Shown here: positions 6,220 through 13,304 of the stretch, piece after piece
Numbering within the stretch: position 1 is the stretch's first letter
Layout: each line of letters starts with the position of its first letter
DNA from: Competibacteraceae bacterium UBA6584
GTDB taxonomy: Bacteria > Pseudomonadota > Gammaproteobacteria > Competibacterales > Competibacteraceae
Assembly: GCA_002433805.1 (NCBI GenBank)
Contig: DJIW01000133.1
Location: forward strand, 1-15,259
Reading direction: 5' to 3'
Length of the DNA stretch: 15,259 bases
Translations under genes and position numbers: made by a program
Notes under the pieces: generated by a model
What the model was told of the DNA's origin: nothing
Seen by the model: the letters and a program-made list of their open reading frames with translations, nothing else
The model's database searches: none

Positions 6220-7259
6220 ATTCAACTTGGTACGACGGGCCGGTCGCCGCCCTCGATGACGCTTTGCTGGCCGACGCCTTCAAACGGCAGGCGCAACTGA
6301 CCAAACCGCCCGGTTCGCTGGGGCGGTTGGAAGAATTGGGCGCGACGCTGGCGGCGATGCAAGGCACCCAACACCCCTGTCTGGATCAGCTCTGGATCAC
6401 CGTGTTCGCCGCCGATCACGGGGTGACCGCCGAGGGCGTGTCAGCCTTTCCGCAAGCCGTCACCGCCGAGATGGTCCGCAACTTCGCGCGCGGCGGGGCG
6501 GCGATCAGCGTCTTGGCCCGGGAATGGAACGCGCGGCTTGAGGTGGTGAACGTCGGCACGGCGCCGATGCTGGAAGAGCTGCCCGGCGTGTTGGACGCCC
6601 GGCTCGGACCCGGCACCGCCAATTTTGTCGAGGCCCCCGCCATGACCGACGATCAATTGCAGGATGCCTTGGAGGTGGGGCGCTCCGCCGCCGAGCGGGC
6701 CGTCATCAGCGGCGCGCAACTCTTTATCGGCGGCGAAATGGGGATCGGCAATACCACCAGCGCGGCCGCCGTGGCGTGCGCGCTGCTCGGCCTGCCGGCC
6801 GAGAACCTCGCCGGACCCGGCACCGGGCTGGACGCCGCCGGCGTCAGCCGCAAGGCGCGGGTGATCGAGCGCGCTTTGCAACGCCACTGCGGCGACCGGC
6901 CGCTGGAGGCGCTGCAAGGGTTGGGCGGGTTTGAAATCGCGGCCTTGACCGGCGCTTACTTACGCTGCGGACAGCTCGGCGCGCCGGCGTTGGTGGACGG
7001 TTTTATCGCCACGGTCGCGGCGCTGGCGGCGGTGCGGTTGCGCCCGGAGCTGGCGGCGTGGCTGTTCTACGCGCACTGCTCCGCCGAGCCGGGCCACCGT
7101 TATCTGTTGGAGGTCTTGAACGCCAAACCGATCCTCGATTTGGGCATGCGCTTGGGCGAGGGCAGCGGCGCGGCGCTGGCGGCTCCGATCTTGCGCGCCG
7201 CCGCCGCCTTGCACGCTCGAATGGCCACCTTTGCCGAGGCCGGGGTCTCGCGAGCATGA
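6216..7259 (+). CDS. cobT: Nicotinate-nucleotide-dimethylbenzimidazole phosphoribosyltransferase
   Basis: CobT moves phosphoribose from nicotinate mononucleotide to dimethylbenzimidazole (or another lower base), giving alpha-ribazole-5'-phosphate. The 347-aa protein has typical length. Visible motifs are KPPGSLGRLEELG (30-42), FAADHGVTAEGVSAFP (64-79) and GGAAISVLA (93-101). IGGEMGIGNTTSAAA (171-185) and GTGLDAAGVSRK (202-213) follow. The C-terminal LDLGMRLGEGSGAALA includes Glu315, aligned with the catalytic base known from the Salmonella enzyme. The start ATG overlaps the cobU stop (ATGA), and AAGGA lies about 9 nt upstream. It in turn overlaps the following phosphatase gene by 4 bp. Confidence 0.97.
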   Translation: MNSTWYDGPVAALDDALLADAFKRQAQLTKPPGSLGRLEELGATLAAMQGTQHPCLDQLWITVFAADHGVTAEGVSAFPQAVTAEMVRNFARGGAAISVLAREWNARLEVVNVGTAPMLEELPGVLDARLGPGTANFVEAPAMTDDQLQDALEVGRSAAERAVISGAQLFIGGEMGIGNTTSAAAVACALLGLPAENLAGPGTGLDAAGVSRKARVIERALQRHCGDRPLEALQGLGGFEIAALTGAYLRCGQLGAPALVDGFIATVAALAAVRLRPELAAWLFYAHCSAEPGHRYLLEVLNAKPILDLGMRLGEGSGAALAAPILRAAAALHARMATFAEAGVSRA

Positions 7260-7861
7260 GCGAGTTTACCGTGGTGGATTTGTTGCGGCACGGGGAACCG
7301 GAAGGGGGGCAAAAGTTCCGAGGCGCGGTGGACGATCCGTTGAGCGAGTGCGGCTGGGGGCAGATGCGCGCGGCGGTGGGCGACTACCGCGGCTGGGAGG
7401 TGGTGATCAGTTCGCCGTTGGTCCGCTGCGCGGCGTTCGCCCGCGAATTGGCGGAGCATTTGGAGCGTCCCCTGGAAATCGCCGCCGGCTTTAGCGAATT
7501 GAGTTTCGGCGTCTGGGAAAGCCGCGCCGTGGCCGAGGTCAACGCCGCCGAGCCGCTGGCGCTGGCCCGGTTCTGGCGCGATCCGGTGTCTTACCCGATC
7601 CCTCGGGGCGAACCGGTGGGCGATTTCGACCGACGGGTCGGGCACGCCTGGGAGGCGCTGCTGGAGCGCCATCGGGGGCGGCATATATTGTTGGTCGCTC
7701 ACGGCGGCGTCATCCGCATGATCCTGCGCCGGTTGCTGGACATGCCCTTGCAGCGGATTTGGCGGCTGGAGGTGCCTTACGCGGCGGTCAGCCGGATCCG
7801 CCGGCATTGCGACCCCGAATCCGAGCCGCATCTGGTGTTCCACAACGGCCGCTTGGCATGA
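7256..7861 (+). CDS. cobC: Histidine phosphatase family protein, probable alpha-ribazole phosphatase (CobC)
   Basis: This 201-aa protein belongs to the histidine phosphatase (phosphoglycerate-mutase-like) superfamily. LLRHGEP (9-15) carries the phospho-accepting His12. SSPLVRC (52-58) holds the second conserved Arg, ELSFGVWE (81-88) contains an acidic residue of the active site, and LVAHGGVIR (146-154) contains the second His, His149. Sequence alone does not fix the substrate. Its place between cobT and cobS, with ATGA overlaps at both ends, argues for CobC activity: removal of the 5'-phosphate from alpha-ribazole phosphate or from adenosylcobalamin phosphate. An open frame reaches further upstream within cobT, but the ATG at 7256 gives the correct family N-terminus. 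The symbol follows Salmonella usage, not the unrelated Pseudomonas denitrificans cobC. Confidence 0.9.
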   Translation: MSEFTVVDLLRHGEPEGGQKFRGAVDDPLSECGWGQMRAAVGDYRGWEVVISSPLVRCAAFARELAEHLERPLEIAAGFSELSFGVWESRAVAEVNAAEPLALARFWRDPVSYPIPRGEPVGDFDRRVGHAWEALLERHRGRHILLVAHGGVIRMILRRLLDMPLQRIWRLEVPYAAVSRIRRHCDPESEPHLVFHNGRLA

Positions 7862-8613
7862 TCCGCGCCTTGATTCTGGCGCTGCAACTGCTCACCCGCT
7901 TTCCGGTTCCCCTGGTCGGACCGCCGCCGCGAGCCGAGGAACTGGGGCTTTCGGTGATGTTTTTTCCCGTGGTCGGTTTTTTGATCGGCGCGGTGTTGGC
8001 CGGTTTGCATACCGTGCTTGGGTTGGCCGATCCCGGCGTGCTGGCGGGACTGGTGCTGACCGCTTGGGTGCTGCTGACCGGCGGGCTGCATCTGGATGGT
8101 CTGGCCGATACCGCCGATGCCTGGATCGGCGGGCAGGGGCGGCGCGAGCGGACCTTGGAGATCATGAAGGACCCGCGCAGCGGCCCCATCGCGATTGTGG
8201 CGGTCGGATTGGTGTTGTTGAATAAATTCACCGCGCTGCAAGTCCTGCTCGCCGGCGACGCCCGGGTGATCTTGGTGTTGGCGCCGGTGCTGGCGCGCGC
8301 GCTGATGGTGTTGCTGTTGCTCACGACGCCTTACATCCGGCCGGAAGGCTTGGGCTCGCCTTACGCGCGCCATTTACCGCGCGCGCGTTGCGGTTTCGCG
8401 GTGCTGGCTTGTGCGGCCGCGACCTTGTTTTTGCTCGATTGGCAGGGCGCGGTGCTGCTCGGCGTTTTGGCTGTTGGCTTTATCGTCCTCCGGCAGCGGT
8501 TTTTAAGCCGTCTGGGCGGCGTTACCGGCGATGCCCTGGGGGCGAGCTGCGAGCTGGCCGAAAGCGCGCTGTTGTTGGCGGTGGTGCTGTCGAGCGACTT
8601 TCAGAATTGGTAA
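7858..8613 (+). CDS. cobS: Adenosylcobinamide-GDP ribazoletransferase (cobalamin synthase)
   Basis: CobS is an inner-membrane enzyme that joins adenosylcobinamide-GDP to alpha-ribazole (or its phosphate) to complete the cobalamin nucleotide loop. The 251-aa protein starts MIRALILALQLLTRFPVP, as is typical. It contains the hallmark GGLHLDGLADTADAW (75-89) and EIMKDPRSGP (101-110), the acidic and basic motifs thought to bind Mg2+ and substrate. Several hydrophobic segments follow, then GGVTGDALGA near 222-231. The start ATG overlaps the preceding stop (ATGA), so translation is probably coupled. It is the last gene of the cob operon; 167 bp separate it from the RND operon. Confidence 0.97.
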   Translation: MIRALILALQLLTRFPVPLVGPPPRAEELGLSVMFFPVVGFLIGAVLAGLHTVLGLADPGVLAGLVLTAWVLLTGGLHLDGLADTADAWIGGQGRRERTLEIMKDPRSGPIAIVAVGLVLLNKFTALQVLLAGDARVILVLAPVLARALMVLLLLTTPYIRPEGLGSPYARHLPRARCGFAVLACAAATLFLLDWQGAVLLGVLAVGFIVLRQRFLSRLGGVTGDALGASCELAESALLLAVVLSSDFQNW

Positions 8614-8619
8614 AGCACG

Positions 8620-8655
8620 CGGTTCGAACAACCGTTCGGATCGATCGGCCCTTTT
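8620..8655 (+). terminator. Weak candidate terminator after cobS
   Basis: CGGTT, loop CGAAC, AACCG (8620-8634) forms a 5-bp stem 7 nt after the cobS stop. A short TTTT lies at 8652-8655, too far away for a standard terminator. The rest of the spacer up to the operator holds nothing else I recognise. Confidence 0.2.
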
Positions 8656-8728
8656 GTGAACCCCCGTCGCCTTTGAGTTCGATGCCCTGACCGCGCCTTT
8701 GGCCTCGCTTGCTCCTTGCGGGCAATAA

Positions 8729-8748
8729 ATATTAGACTAGTCTAATAT
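8729..8748. promoter_or_regulatory. Perfect 20-bp palindrome, likely operator of the RND efflux operon
   Basis: The core TTAGACTAGTCTAA (8732-8745) extends perfectly to 20 bp at 8729-8748. It is followed by an overlapping 16-bp AT-only palindrome (8744-8759). The site is 33 bp before the adaptor ATG, where the promoter must lie (TATATT at 8746-8751 or 8754-8759 could be the -10). TAGAC/GTCTA half-sites of this kind suit a dimeric repressor, for example of the TetR family, but no regulator gene is in the window. Confidence 0.65.
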
Positions 8749-8780
8749 ATTAATATATTGGTCGCTTGAAGGGTGTGCTG

Positions 8781-9824
8781 ATGTCCGCGCCAAGGTTTCT
8801 CGGATTGTTATGCGGTTGGCTGGCTCTCGCATCCGTCGGGAGCGCCGCCGAGCTGACTTTCGCCGTTGTTGAAGCGAAATTACAAACGCTGCCGGACGAG
8901 CGGGTGCTGGACGGCGTGGTCGAGGCGGTCAACCAAAGCACCGTGTCCGCCCAGACCGCCGGCCGGGTCGAGACCATCATGGTCGACGTCAACGACTTCG
9001 TGCCGCAAGGCGCACCGATCATCCGTATCCGCAACATCGAGCAGCGCGCCGGCCTGGAGCAGGCGCAGGCCAATTTGCGCGAGGCGCAGGCCCGCTTTCT
9101 GGAAGCGGAAGCCGAGTACAACCGCATCCGCGGCGTCTACGAGAAAAAAGTGGTCGCCAAGGCGCAGATGGACGCCGCCACCGCCAGCTTCGACGCCGCC
9201 AGAGCGCGGTTGGAAGCCGCCCAGGCCGGCGTTTCCCAAGCCAGGGAGTCCTTGGGCTACACCACGATCAACGCGCCTTACAGCGGCATCGTGCTGGAGC
9301 GTCACGTCCAGCTCGGCGAGACCGTCCAGCCCGGCAAGCCGCTGATGACCGGATTTTCGCTCGACGACTTGCGAGTGGTGGCCAACGTGCCGCAGCGCTT
9401 GATCGTGCCGGTGCGCCAGTACAAGCGGGCGCGGGTGTTCCAGCCTGACGGCGGCAAGACCATCGCCGCCGAGAAGCTGACCTTTTTCCCCTACGCCGAC
9501 CCGCAAAGCAACGTGTTCAAGGTGCGGGTGTATCTGCCCAGAAAAATCGAGGGCCTGTATCCGGGCATGTTCGTCAAGACCGCGTTTCAAGTCGGCGAGA
9601 CGGACGGTTTGACCGTGCCGCGCCAAGCCTTGGCCCAACGCGGCGAGGTGAGCGCCGTTTATATCGCGCGGGACGGTCAACTCCAGCTGCGCCAGGTGCG
9701 GCCGGGTCGGATCGAGGGTGAGACGGTCGAAATTCTGGCAGGGTTGGAGCCTGGGGAGCAGGTGGCGCTGGACCCGATTCAGGCCGGCGTCGCGCTCAGG
9801 AACCAACAGCAAGCCGGGCGCTGA
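8781..9824 (+). CDS. RND efflux periplasmic adaptor subunit (membrane fusion protein)
   Basis: This protein links the inner-membrane RND pump to an outer-membrane channel. From the ATG at 8781 it has 347 aa. A signal peptide of about 22 residues (hydrophobic 6-20, SVGSA cleavage region) lacks a lipobox, so the adaptor is probably not a lipoprotein. A first lipoyl half (about 49-85, GRVETIMVDVNDFVPQGAPI) is followed by an alpha-hairpin rich in Ala, Glu and Gln (about 86-160). The second lipoyl half is TTINAPYSGIVLERHVQLGETV (161-182), then a beta-barrel (about 195-270) and a membrane-proximal domain. ATG 8781 has GAAGGG 6 nt upstream; a TTG at 8766 would add five residues without such a site. 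One base separates its stop from the permease start. Substrate cannot be inferred. Confidence 0.95.
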   Translation: MSAPRFLGLLCGWLALASVGSAAELTFAVVEAKLQTLPDERVLDGVVEAVNQSTVSAQTAGRVETIMVDVNDFVPQGAPIIRIRNIEQRAGLEQAQANLREAQARFLEAEAEYNRIRGVYEKKVVAKAQMDAATASFDAARARLEAAQAGVSQARESLGYTTINAPYSGIVLERHVQLGETVQPGKPLMTGFSLDDLRVVANVPQRLIVPVRQYKRARVFQPDGGKTIAAEKLTFFPYADPQSNVFKVRVYLPRKIEGLYPGMFVKTAFQVGETDGLTVPRQALAQRGEVSAVYIARDGQLQLRQVRPGRIEGETVEILAGLEPGEQVALDPIQAGVALRNQQQAGR

Positions 9825-9825
9825 C

Positions 9826-12800
9826 ATGAGCGCCGCCGCCCGTCTCGGCCTCTCCGGGACCCTCGCCCGAAACTTCCTTCTCAGCGAAATCACCCCGCTG
9901 CTGGCGCTGGTGGGCTTGCTGATGGGGGTGTTCGCGGTGCTGGTGACGCCGCGCGAGGAAGAACCGCAGATCAACGTCACTTTCGCCAACGTCTTCGTGG
10001 CCTTTCCCGGCGCGACCGCCCGCGAGGTCGAGCGGCTGGTCAGCAGCCCCGCCGAGCAGATGCTGGCGGAAATCGAGGGCGTGGAGCACGTCTATTCGGT
10101 GTCGCGTCCCGGCATGGCGGTGCTGACCGTGCAATTCAAGGTCGGCCAGCCGCGCACCGACGCCATCGTCCGCCTGTACAACAAACTCTATTCCAACGCC
10201 GACTGGCTGCCGGTCAACCTCGGCGTCGGCCAGCCCATCGTCAAGCCCAAGGGGATCGACGATGTGCCGATCCTCAGCCTGACTTTGTGGACGGAAGACC
10301 CCCAGCGCGGCGCGGACGATCTGGCGAGAGTCGCTCACACCCTGGAAACCGAACTGAAACGGGTGTCCGGCACCCGCGATCTCTACACCCTCGGCGCGCC
10401 CGATCGGGTGGTGCGGGTGCAATTCGATCCCGCCCGCTTGGCCGGTCACGGCTTGGCCTTGGCCGATCTGCGCCGGTCGCTGCAAGCCGCCAACGCCTCC
10501 GCCGATGCCGGCGCGCTGGTCGGCGGCAACCGGGAGATTCCGGTGCAAGCCGGCAGCTTTCTGGTCGATGCGGCGGACATCGGCAGCTTGGTGGTGGGCT
10601 TGCATCAAGGCGCGCCGGTTTATTTGTCCGACGTCGCCAAGGTGAATCTGGGGCCAGAAGTCCCGGAGCGCTACGTCTGGCTGGGGACCGGGCCGGCGGC
10701 CGCCGTCAACGGTATTGCGGTCAAGGGCGAATTCCCCGCCGTGACCCTGGCCGTGGCCAAGAAACCCGGCGAAAACGCGGTCGCCATCGCCGAGCAGGTG
10801 CTGGCGCGGGTCGAACAGCTTAAAGGGGCGTTCATCCCCGAGGGCGTTCACCTCACCGTGACCCGCAATTACGGCGTCACCGCCAACGACAAGGCCGTGA
10901 CCTTGATCAGCAAGCTGATCTTCGCCACCGCGCTGGTGATCGCGCTGGTGTGGCTGGCGCTGGGCTGGCGCGAGGCGTCGATCGTCGGCGCGGCGGTGAT
11001 TCTGACGCTCACCATCACCCTGTTCGCCTCGTGGGCCTGGGGTTTCACCCTCAACCGGGTGTCGTTGTTCGCCTTGATCTTTTCCATCGGCATTCTGGTG
11101 GACGACGCCATCGTGGTGGTGGAGAACATCCACCGCCACATTCAGTTGGGCGGTTACTCGTTGGTCGAGGCGATTCCACGGGCGGTGGACGAGGTCGGCG
11201 GCCCGACCATTCTGGCGACTTTCACCGTCATCGCCGCTCTGTTGCCGATGGCCTTCGTCTCCGGGTTGATGGGGCCGTACATGAGTCCGATCCCGATCAA
11301 CTCCAGCATGGGGATGCTGATTTCGCTGGCGGTAGCCTTCGTGTTCACGCCGTGGCTCACCTATAAGGTGCTGCGGCGGGTGGTGGAGAAACACGCGCCT
11401 TCCCCTCCGACAGCGCCGCCGGGCGAGCCAGGGTTGATGGAGCCCACCGGCGAACGGGAAGATTTCGCGCATCGGCTGTTCCGGCGCGCGGTCGGGCCGT
11501 TTTTGCGGGGACGGCAAGGCCGGCCGCTGCGCTGGCTGCTCGGTCTCGGCGTGCTGGCGCTGATCGGCGCGTCGATCAGCCTGGCGTATTGGCAGCTGGT
11601 GGTGCTGAAAATGCTGCCGTTCGACAACAAGTCGGAATTTCAAGTCATTGTGGATCTGCCGGAAGGCTCCCCGCTGGAACAGACCGCGCGGGTGCTGGGC
11701 GAGTTGGGCCGCTATGTCGGCACGGTCGAGGAGGTGACCGACTATCAAGCCTACGCGGGGACCGCCGCGCCGATCAATTTCAACGGCTTGGTCCGGCAGT
11801 ACTACCTGCGCTCCGGGGCCAACGTCGGCGATTTACAGGTGAATCTGGTCGATAAGAAGCACCGCCACCGCAAGAGCCACGAGATCGCCTTGGCGGTGCG
11901 CGGGCCGTTACAGGAGATCGGCGCGCGCTACCAGGCCAACGTCAAGGTGGTCGAAGTCCCGCCCGGCCCGCCGGTGATGTCCCCGCTGGTGGCGGAAGTC
12001 TACGGCCTGGATTATCCCGGTCAGATCGCCGCCGCCCGCGAGGTGCGCGCGCGGTTTGCGGCCACGCCGGACATCGTGGACGTGGACGATACGGTCGAAG
12101 CGCCGTCCGAGCGGCTGATCGTCCATGTGGATCGCGCCAAGGCCGCCTTGCTCGGCGTCTCGCAACAGGCGGTCGCCGCGGACCTTAACACCGCCTTGCG
12201 CGGCGAGGATGTCAGCTACCTGCATTCCGAAAGTTCCAAATATCCCATTCCGCTGCGGCTGCGGCTGCCGGTGGCCGATCAGGCCGATGCGCCTTCGGTT
12301 TTGGCGTTGAAAACCCGCAGTCAGAGCGGCGGTTTGGTGCCGCTGTCGGAAGTGGTCGACATCGAGCGGACCCAGCGGGAAAACGCGATCTATCACAAGG
12401 ATTTGCTGCCGGTCGTGTTCGTGTTCGGCGACATGGCCGGCACGCTGGACAGCCCGCTCTACGGCATGTTCGAAATCTACGGCGACCTCAAAGACCGACG
12501 GATCGGCGGCGGGCCGTTGGAGCAGTTTTTCATCCGTCAGCCTGACGCGCCCTATGGCTACAGCCTGAAATGGGACGGCGAGTGGCAGATCACCTATGAC
12601 ACCTTCCGCGACATGGGCATCGCCTACGGCGTCGGGATGATTTTGATTTATCTTTTGGTGGTGGCGCAGTTTCGGTCTTATCTGATCCCGTTGATCATCA
12701 TGGCCCCGATCCCGCTGACCATCATCGGGGTGATGCCGGGCCACGCGCTGCTGCGCGCGCAATTTACCGCGACCTCGATGATCGGCATGATCGCCCTGGC

Positions 12801-13098
12801 CGGCATCATCGTCCGTAATTCGATCTTGCTGGTGGATTTCATCAACCTGGAAACCGCCGCCGGCGTCCCGTTTCAGGAAGCGGTGATCCGCTCCAGCGCG
12901 GTGCGGGCCAAGCCGATCGTCTTGACCGCGCTGGCGGCGATGCTCGGCGCGCTGTTCATCCTCGACGATCCGATTTTTCGGGGTTTGGCGGTCTCGCTGA
13001 TCTTCGGAATTCTGGTCTCGACCCTGCTGACGCTGGTGTTTATTCCGGTGCTGTATTACGCGGCGTTTCGCAAGACCCTGGAACCGGAAACGCCGTGA
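9826..13098 (+). CDS. RND efflux transporter permease (AcrB/AcrD/AcrF superfamily)
   Basis: This is a proton-driven inner-membrane exporter that works with the adjacent adaptor. It has 1090 aa, close to the family norm (AcrB 1049). TM1 lies near 22-41, a first large periplasmic loop spans about 42-355, TM2-TM6 lie between about 360 and 515, and a Pro-rich cytoplasmic linker (about 521-545) follows. TM7 is near 570-590, then a second periplasmic loop (about 595-925) and TM8-TM12 to the end. The TM4 proton-relay pair is Asp426-Asp427 in GILVDDAIVVVENI. In TM10 the position matching the essential Lys940 of AcrB is Arg997 (GIIVRNSILLVDF). The ATG at 9826 follows the adaptor stop after one base. 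No tolC-like gene follows. The sequence looks neither clearly HAE1 nor heavy-metal (CzcA) type, so substrate is open. Confidence 0.95.
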   Translation: MSAAARLGLSGTLARNFLLSEITPLLALVGLLMGVFAVLVTPREEEPQINVTFANVFVAFPGATAREVERLVSSPAEQMLAEIEGVEHVYSVSRPGMAVLTVQFKVGQPRTDAIVRLYNKLYSNADWLPVNLGVGQPIVKPKGIDDVPILSLTLWTEDPQRGADDLARVAHTLETELKRVSGTRDLYTLGAPDRVVRVQFDPARLAGHGLALADLRRSLQAANASADAGALVGGNREIPVQAGSFLVDAADIGSLVVGLHQGAPVYLSDVAKVNLGPEVPERYVWLGTGPAAAVNGIAVKGEFPAVTLAVAKKPGENAVAIAEQVLARVEQLKGAFIPEGVHLTVTRNYGVTANDKAVTLISKLIFATALVIALVWLALGWREASIVGAAVILTLTITLFASWAWGFTLNRVSLFALIFSIGILVDDAIVVVENIHRHIQLGGYSLVEAIPRAVDEVGGPTILATFTVIAALLPMAFVSGLMGPYMSPIPINSSMGMLISLAVAFVFTPWLTYKVLRRVVEKHAPSPPTAPPGEPGLMEPTGEREDFAHRLFRRAVGPFLRGRQGRPLRWLLGLGVLALIGASISLAYWQLVVLKMLPFDNKSEFQVIVDLPEGSPLEQTARVLGELGRYVGTVEEVTDYQAYAGTAAPINFNGLVRQYYLRSGANVGDLQVNLVDKKHRHRKSHEIALAVRGPLQEIGARYQANVKVVEVPPGPPVMSPLVAEVYGLDYPGQIAAAREVRARFAATPDIVDVDDTVEAPSERLIVHVDRAKAALLGVSQQAVAADLNTALRGEDVSYLHSESSKYPIPLRLRLPVADQADAPSVLALKTRSQSGGLVPLSEVVDIERTQRENAIYHKDLLPVVFVFGDMAGTLDSPLYGMFEIYGDLKDRRIGGGPLEQFFIRQPDAPYGYSLKWDGEWQITYDTFRDMGIAYGVGMILIYLLVVAQFRSYLIPLIIMAPIPLTIIGVMPGHALLRAQFTATSMIGMIALAGIIVRNSILLVDFINLETAAGVPFQEAVIRSSAVRAKPIVLTALAAMLGALFILDDPIFRGLAVSLIFGILVSTLLTLVFIPVLYYAAFRKTLEPETP

Positions 13099-13128
13099 TT
13101 TCCCGCCGTTTTCCTCCTGTTGGGACAC

Positions 13129-13134
13129 TATACT
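13129..13134 (+). promoter_or_regulatory. Candidate -10 box for cstA
   Basis: TATACT (5 of 6 consensus bases) lies 31 bp after the RND permease stop. No convincing -35 is seen at the usual distance, so an activator might be needed. E. coli cstA is activated by cAMP-CRP, but I see no clear CRP site here. A start near 13141 would give a leader of about 164 nt. Confidence 0.4.
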
Positions 13135-13139
13135 GACAG

Positions 13140-13163
13140 GGGGTCCGGCAACCGCCGGACTCC
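13140..13163 (+). promoter_or_regulatory. Hairpin at the expected 5' end of the cstA mRNA
   Basis: GTCCGGC, loop AACC, GCCGGAC is a perfect 7-bp stem, extended outward by one G-U and two G-C pairs to 10 bp. No T-run follows, so it is unlikely to be a terminator of the RND operon. Placed at the likely transcript start, it could protect or regulate the cstA leader. Confidence 0.5.
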
Positions 13164-13180
13164 GTGATCCAGCGCGCCCG

Positions 13181-13212
13181 GACCGGCGCCACCGTTCGGC
13201 CGGCGCCCGGTC
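13181..13212 (+). promoter_or_regulatory. Second hairpin in the cstA leader
   Basis: GACCGG-CGCC (13181-13190) pairs with GGCG-C-CCGGTC (13202-13212), ten base pairs with one bulged C, around an 11-nt loop. A smaller CGGAA/TTCCG stem follows at 13252-13268. Together they make the cstA leader highly structured. Confidence 0.45.
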
Positions 13213-13304
13213 AAGGCGTGCTCGTACTTCTGGTCCCGATGCTGGAGCGCTCGGAAATCTTGCTTCCGTTTCCTTTCGGACAGTTCCAGGAGAGTTTTAA
13301 GCCA

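Noticed and set aside
8766..8780. TTG start five codons upstream for the adaptor
   Set aside because: The ATG at 8781 has a well-spaced purine-rich ribosome-binding site and begins a normal signal peptide; the extra residues would weaken it.
9796..11748. 650-codon open frame on the minus strand, opposite the RND permease
   Set aside because: Its translation is rich in His, Gln, Arg and Asp with no recognisable domain. It is the complement of a strongly coding, GC-rich plus-strand gene whose codon bias removes antisense stops.
11908..13128. 406-codon open frame on the minus strand over the second half of the permease
   Set aside because: Same low-complexity His/Gln/Arg/Asp composition, fully explained as the antisense shadow of the permease.
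13140..13163. Terminator of the RND operon
   Set aside because: The stem is strong, but no T-run follows on the plus strand, and it lies just after a likely -10 box; a leader hairpin of cstA is the better reading.
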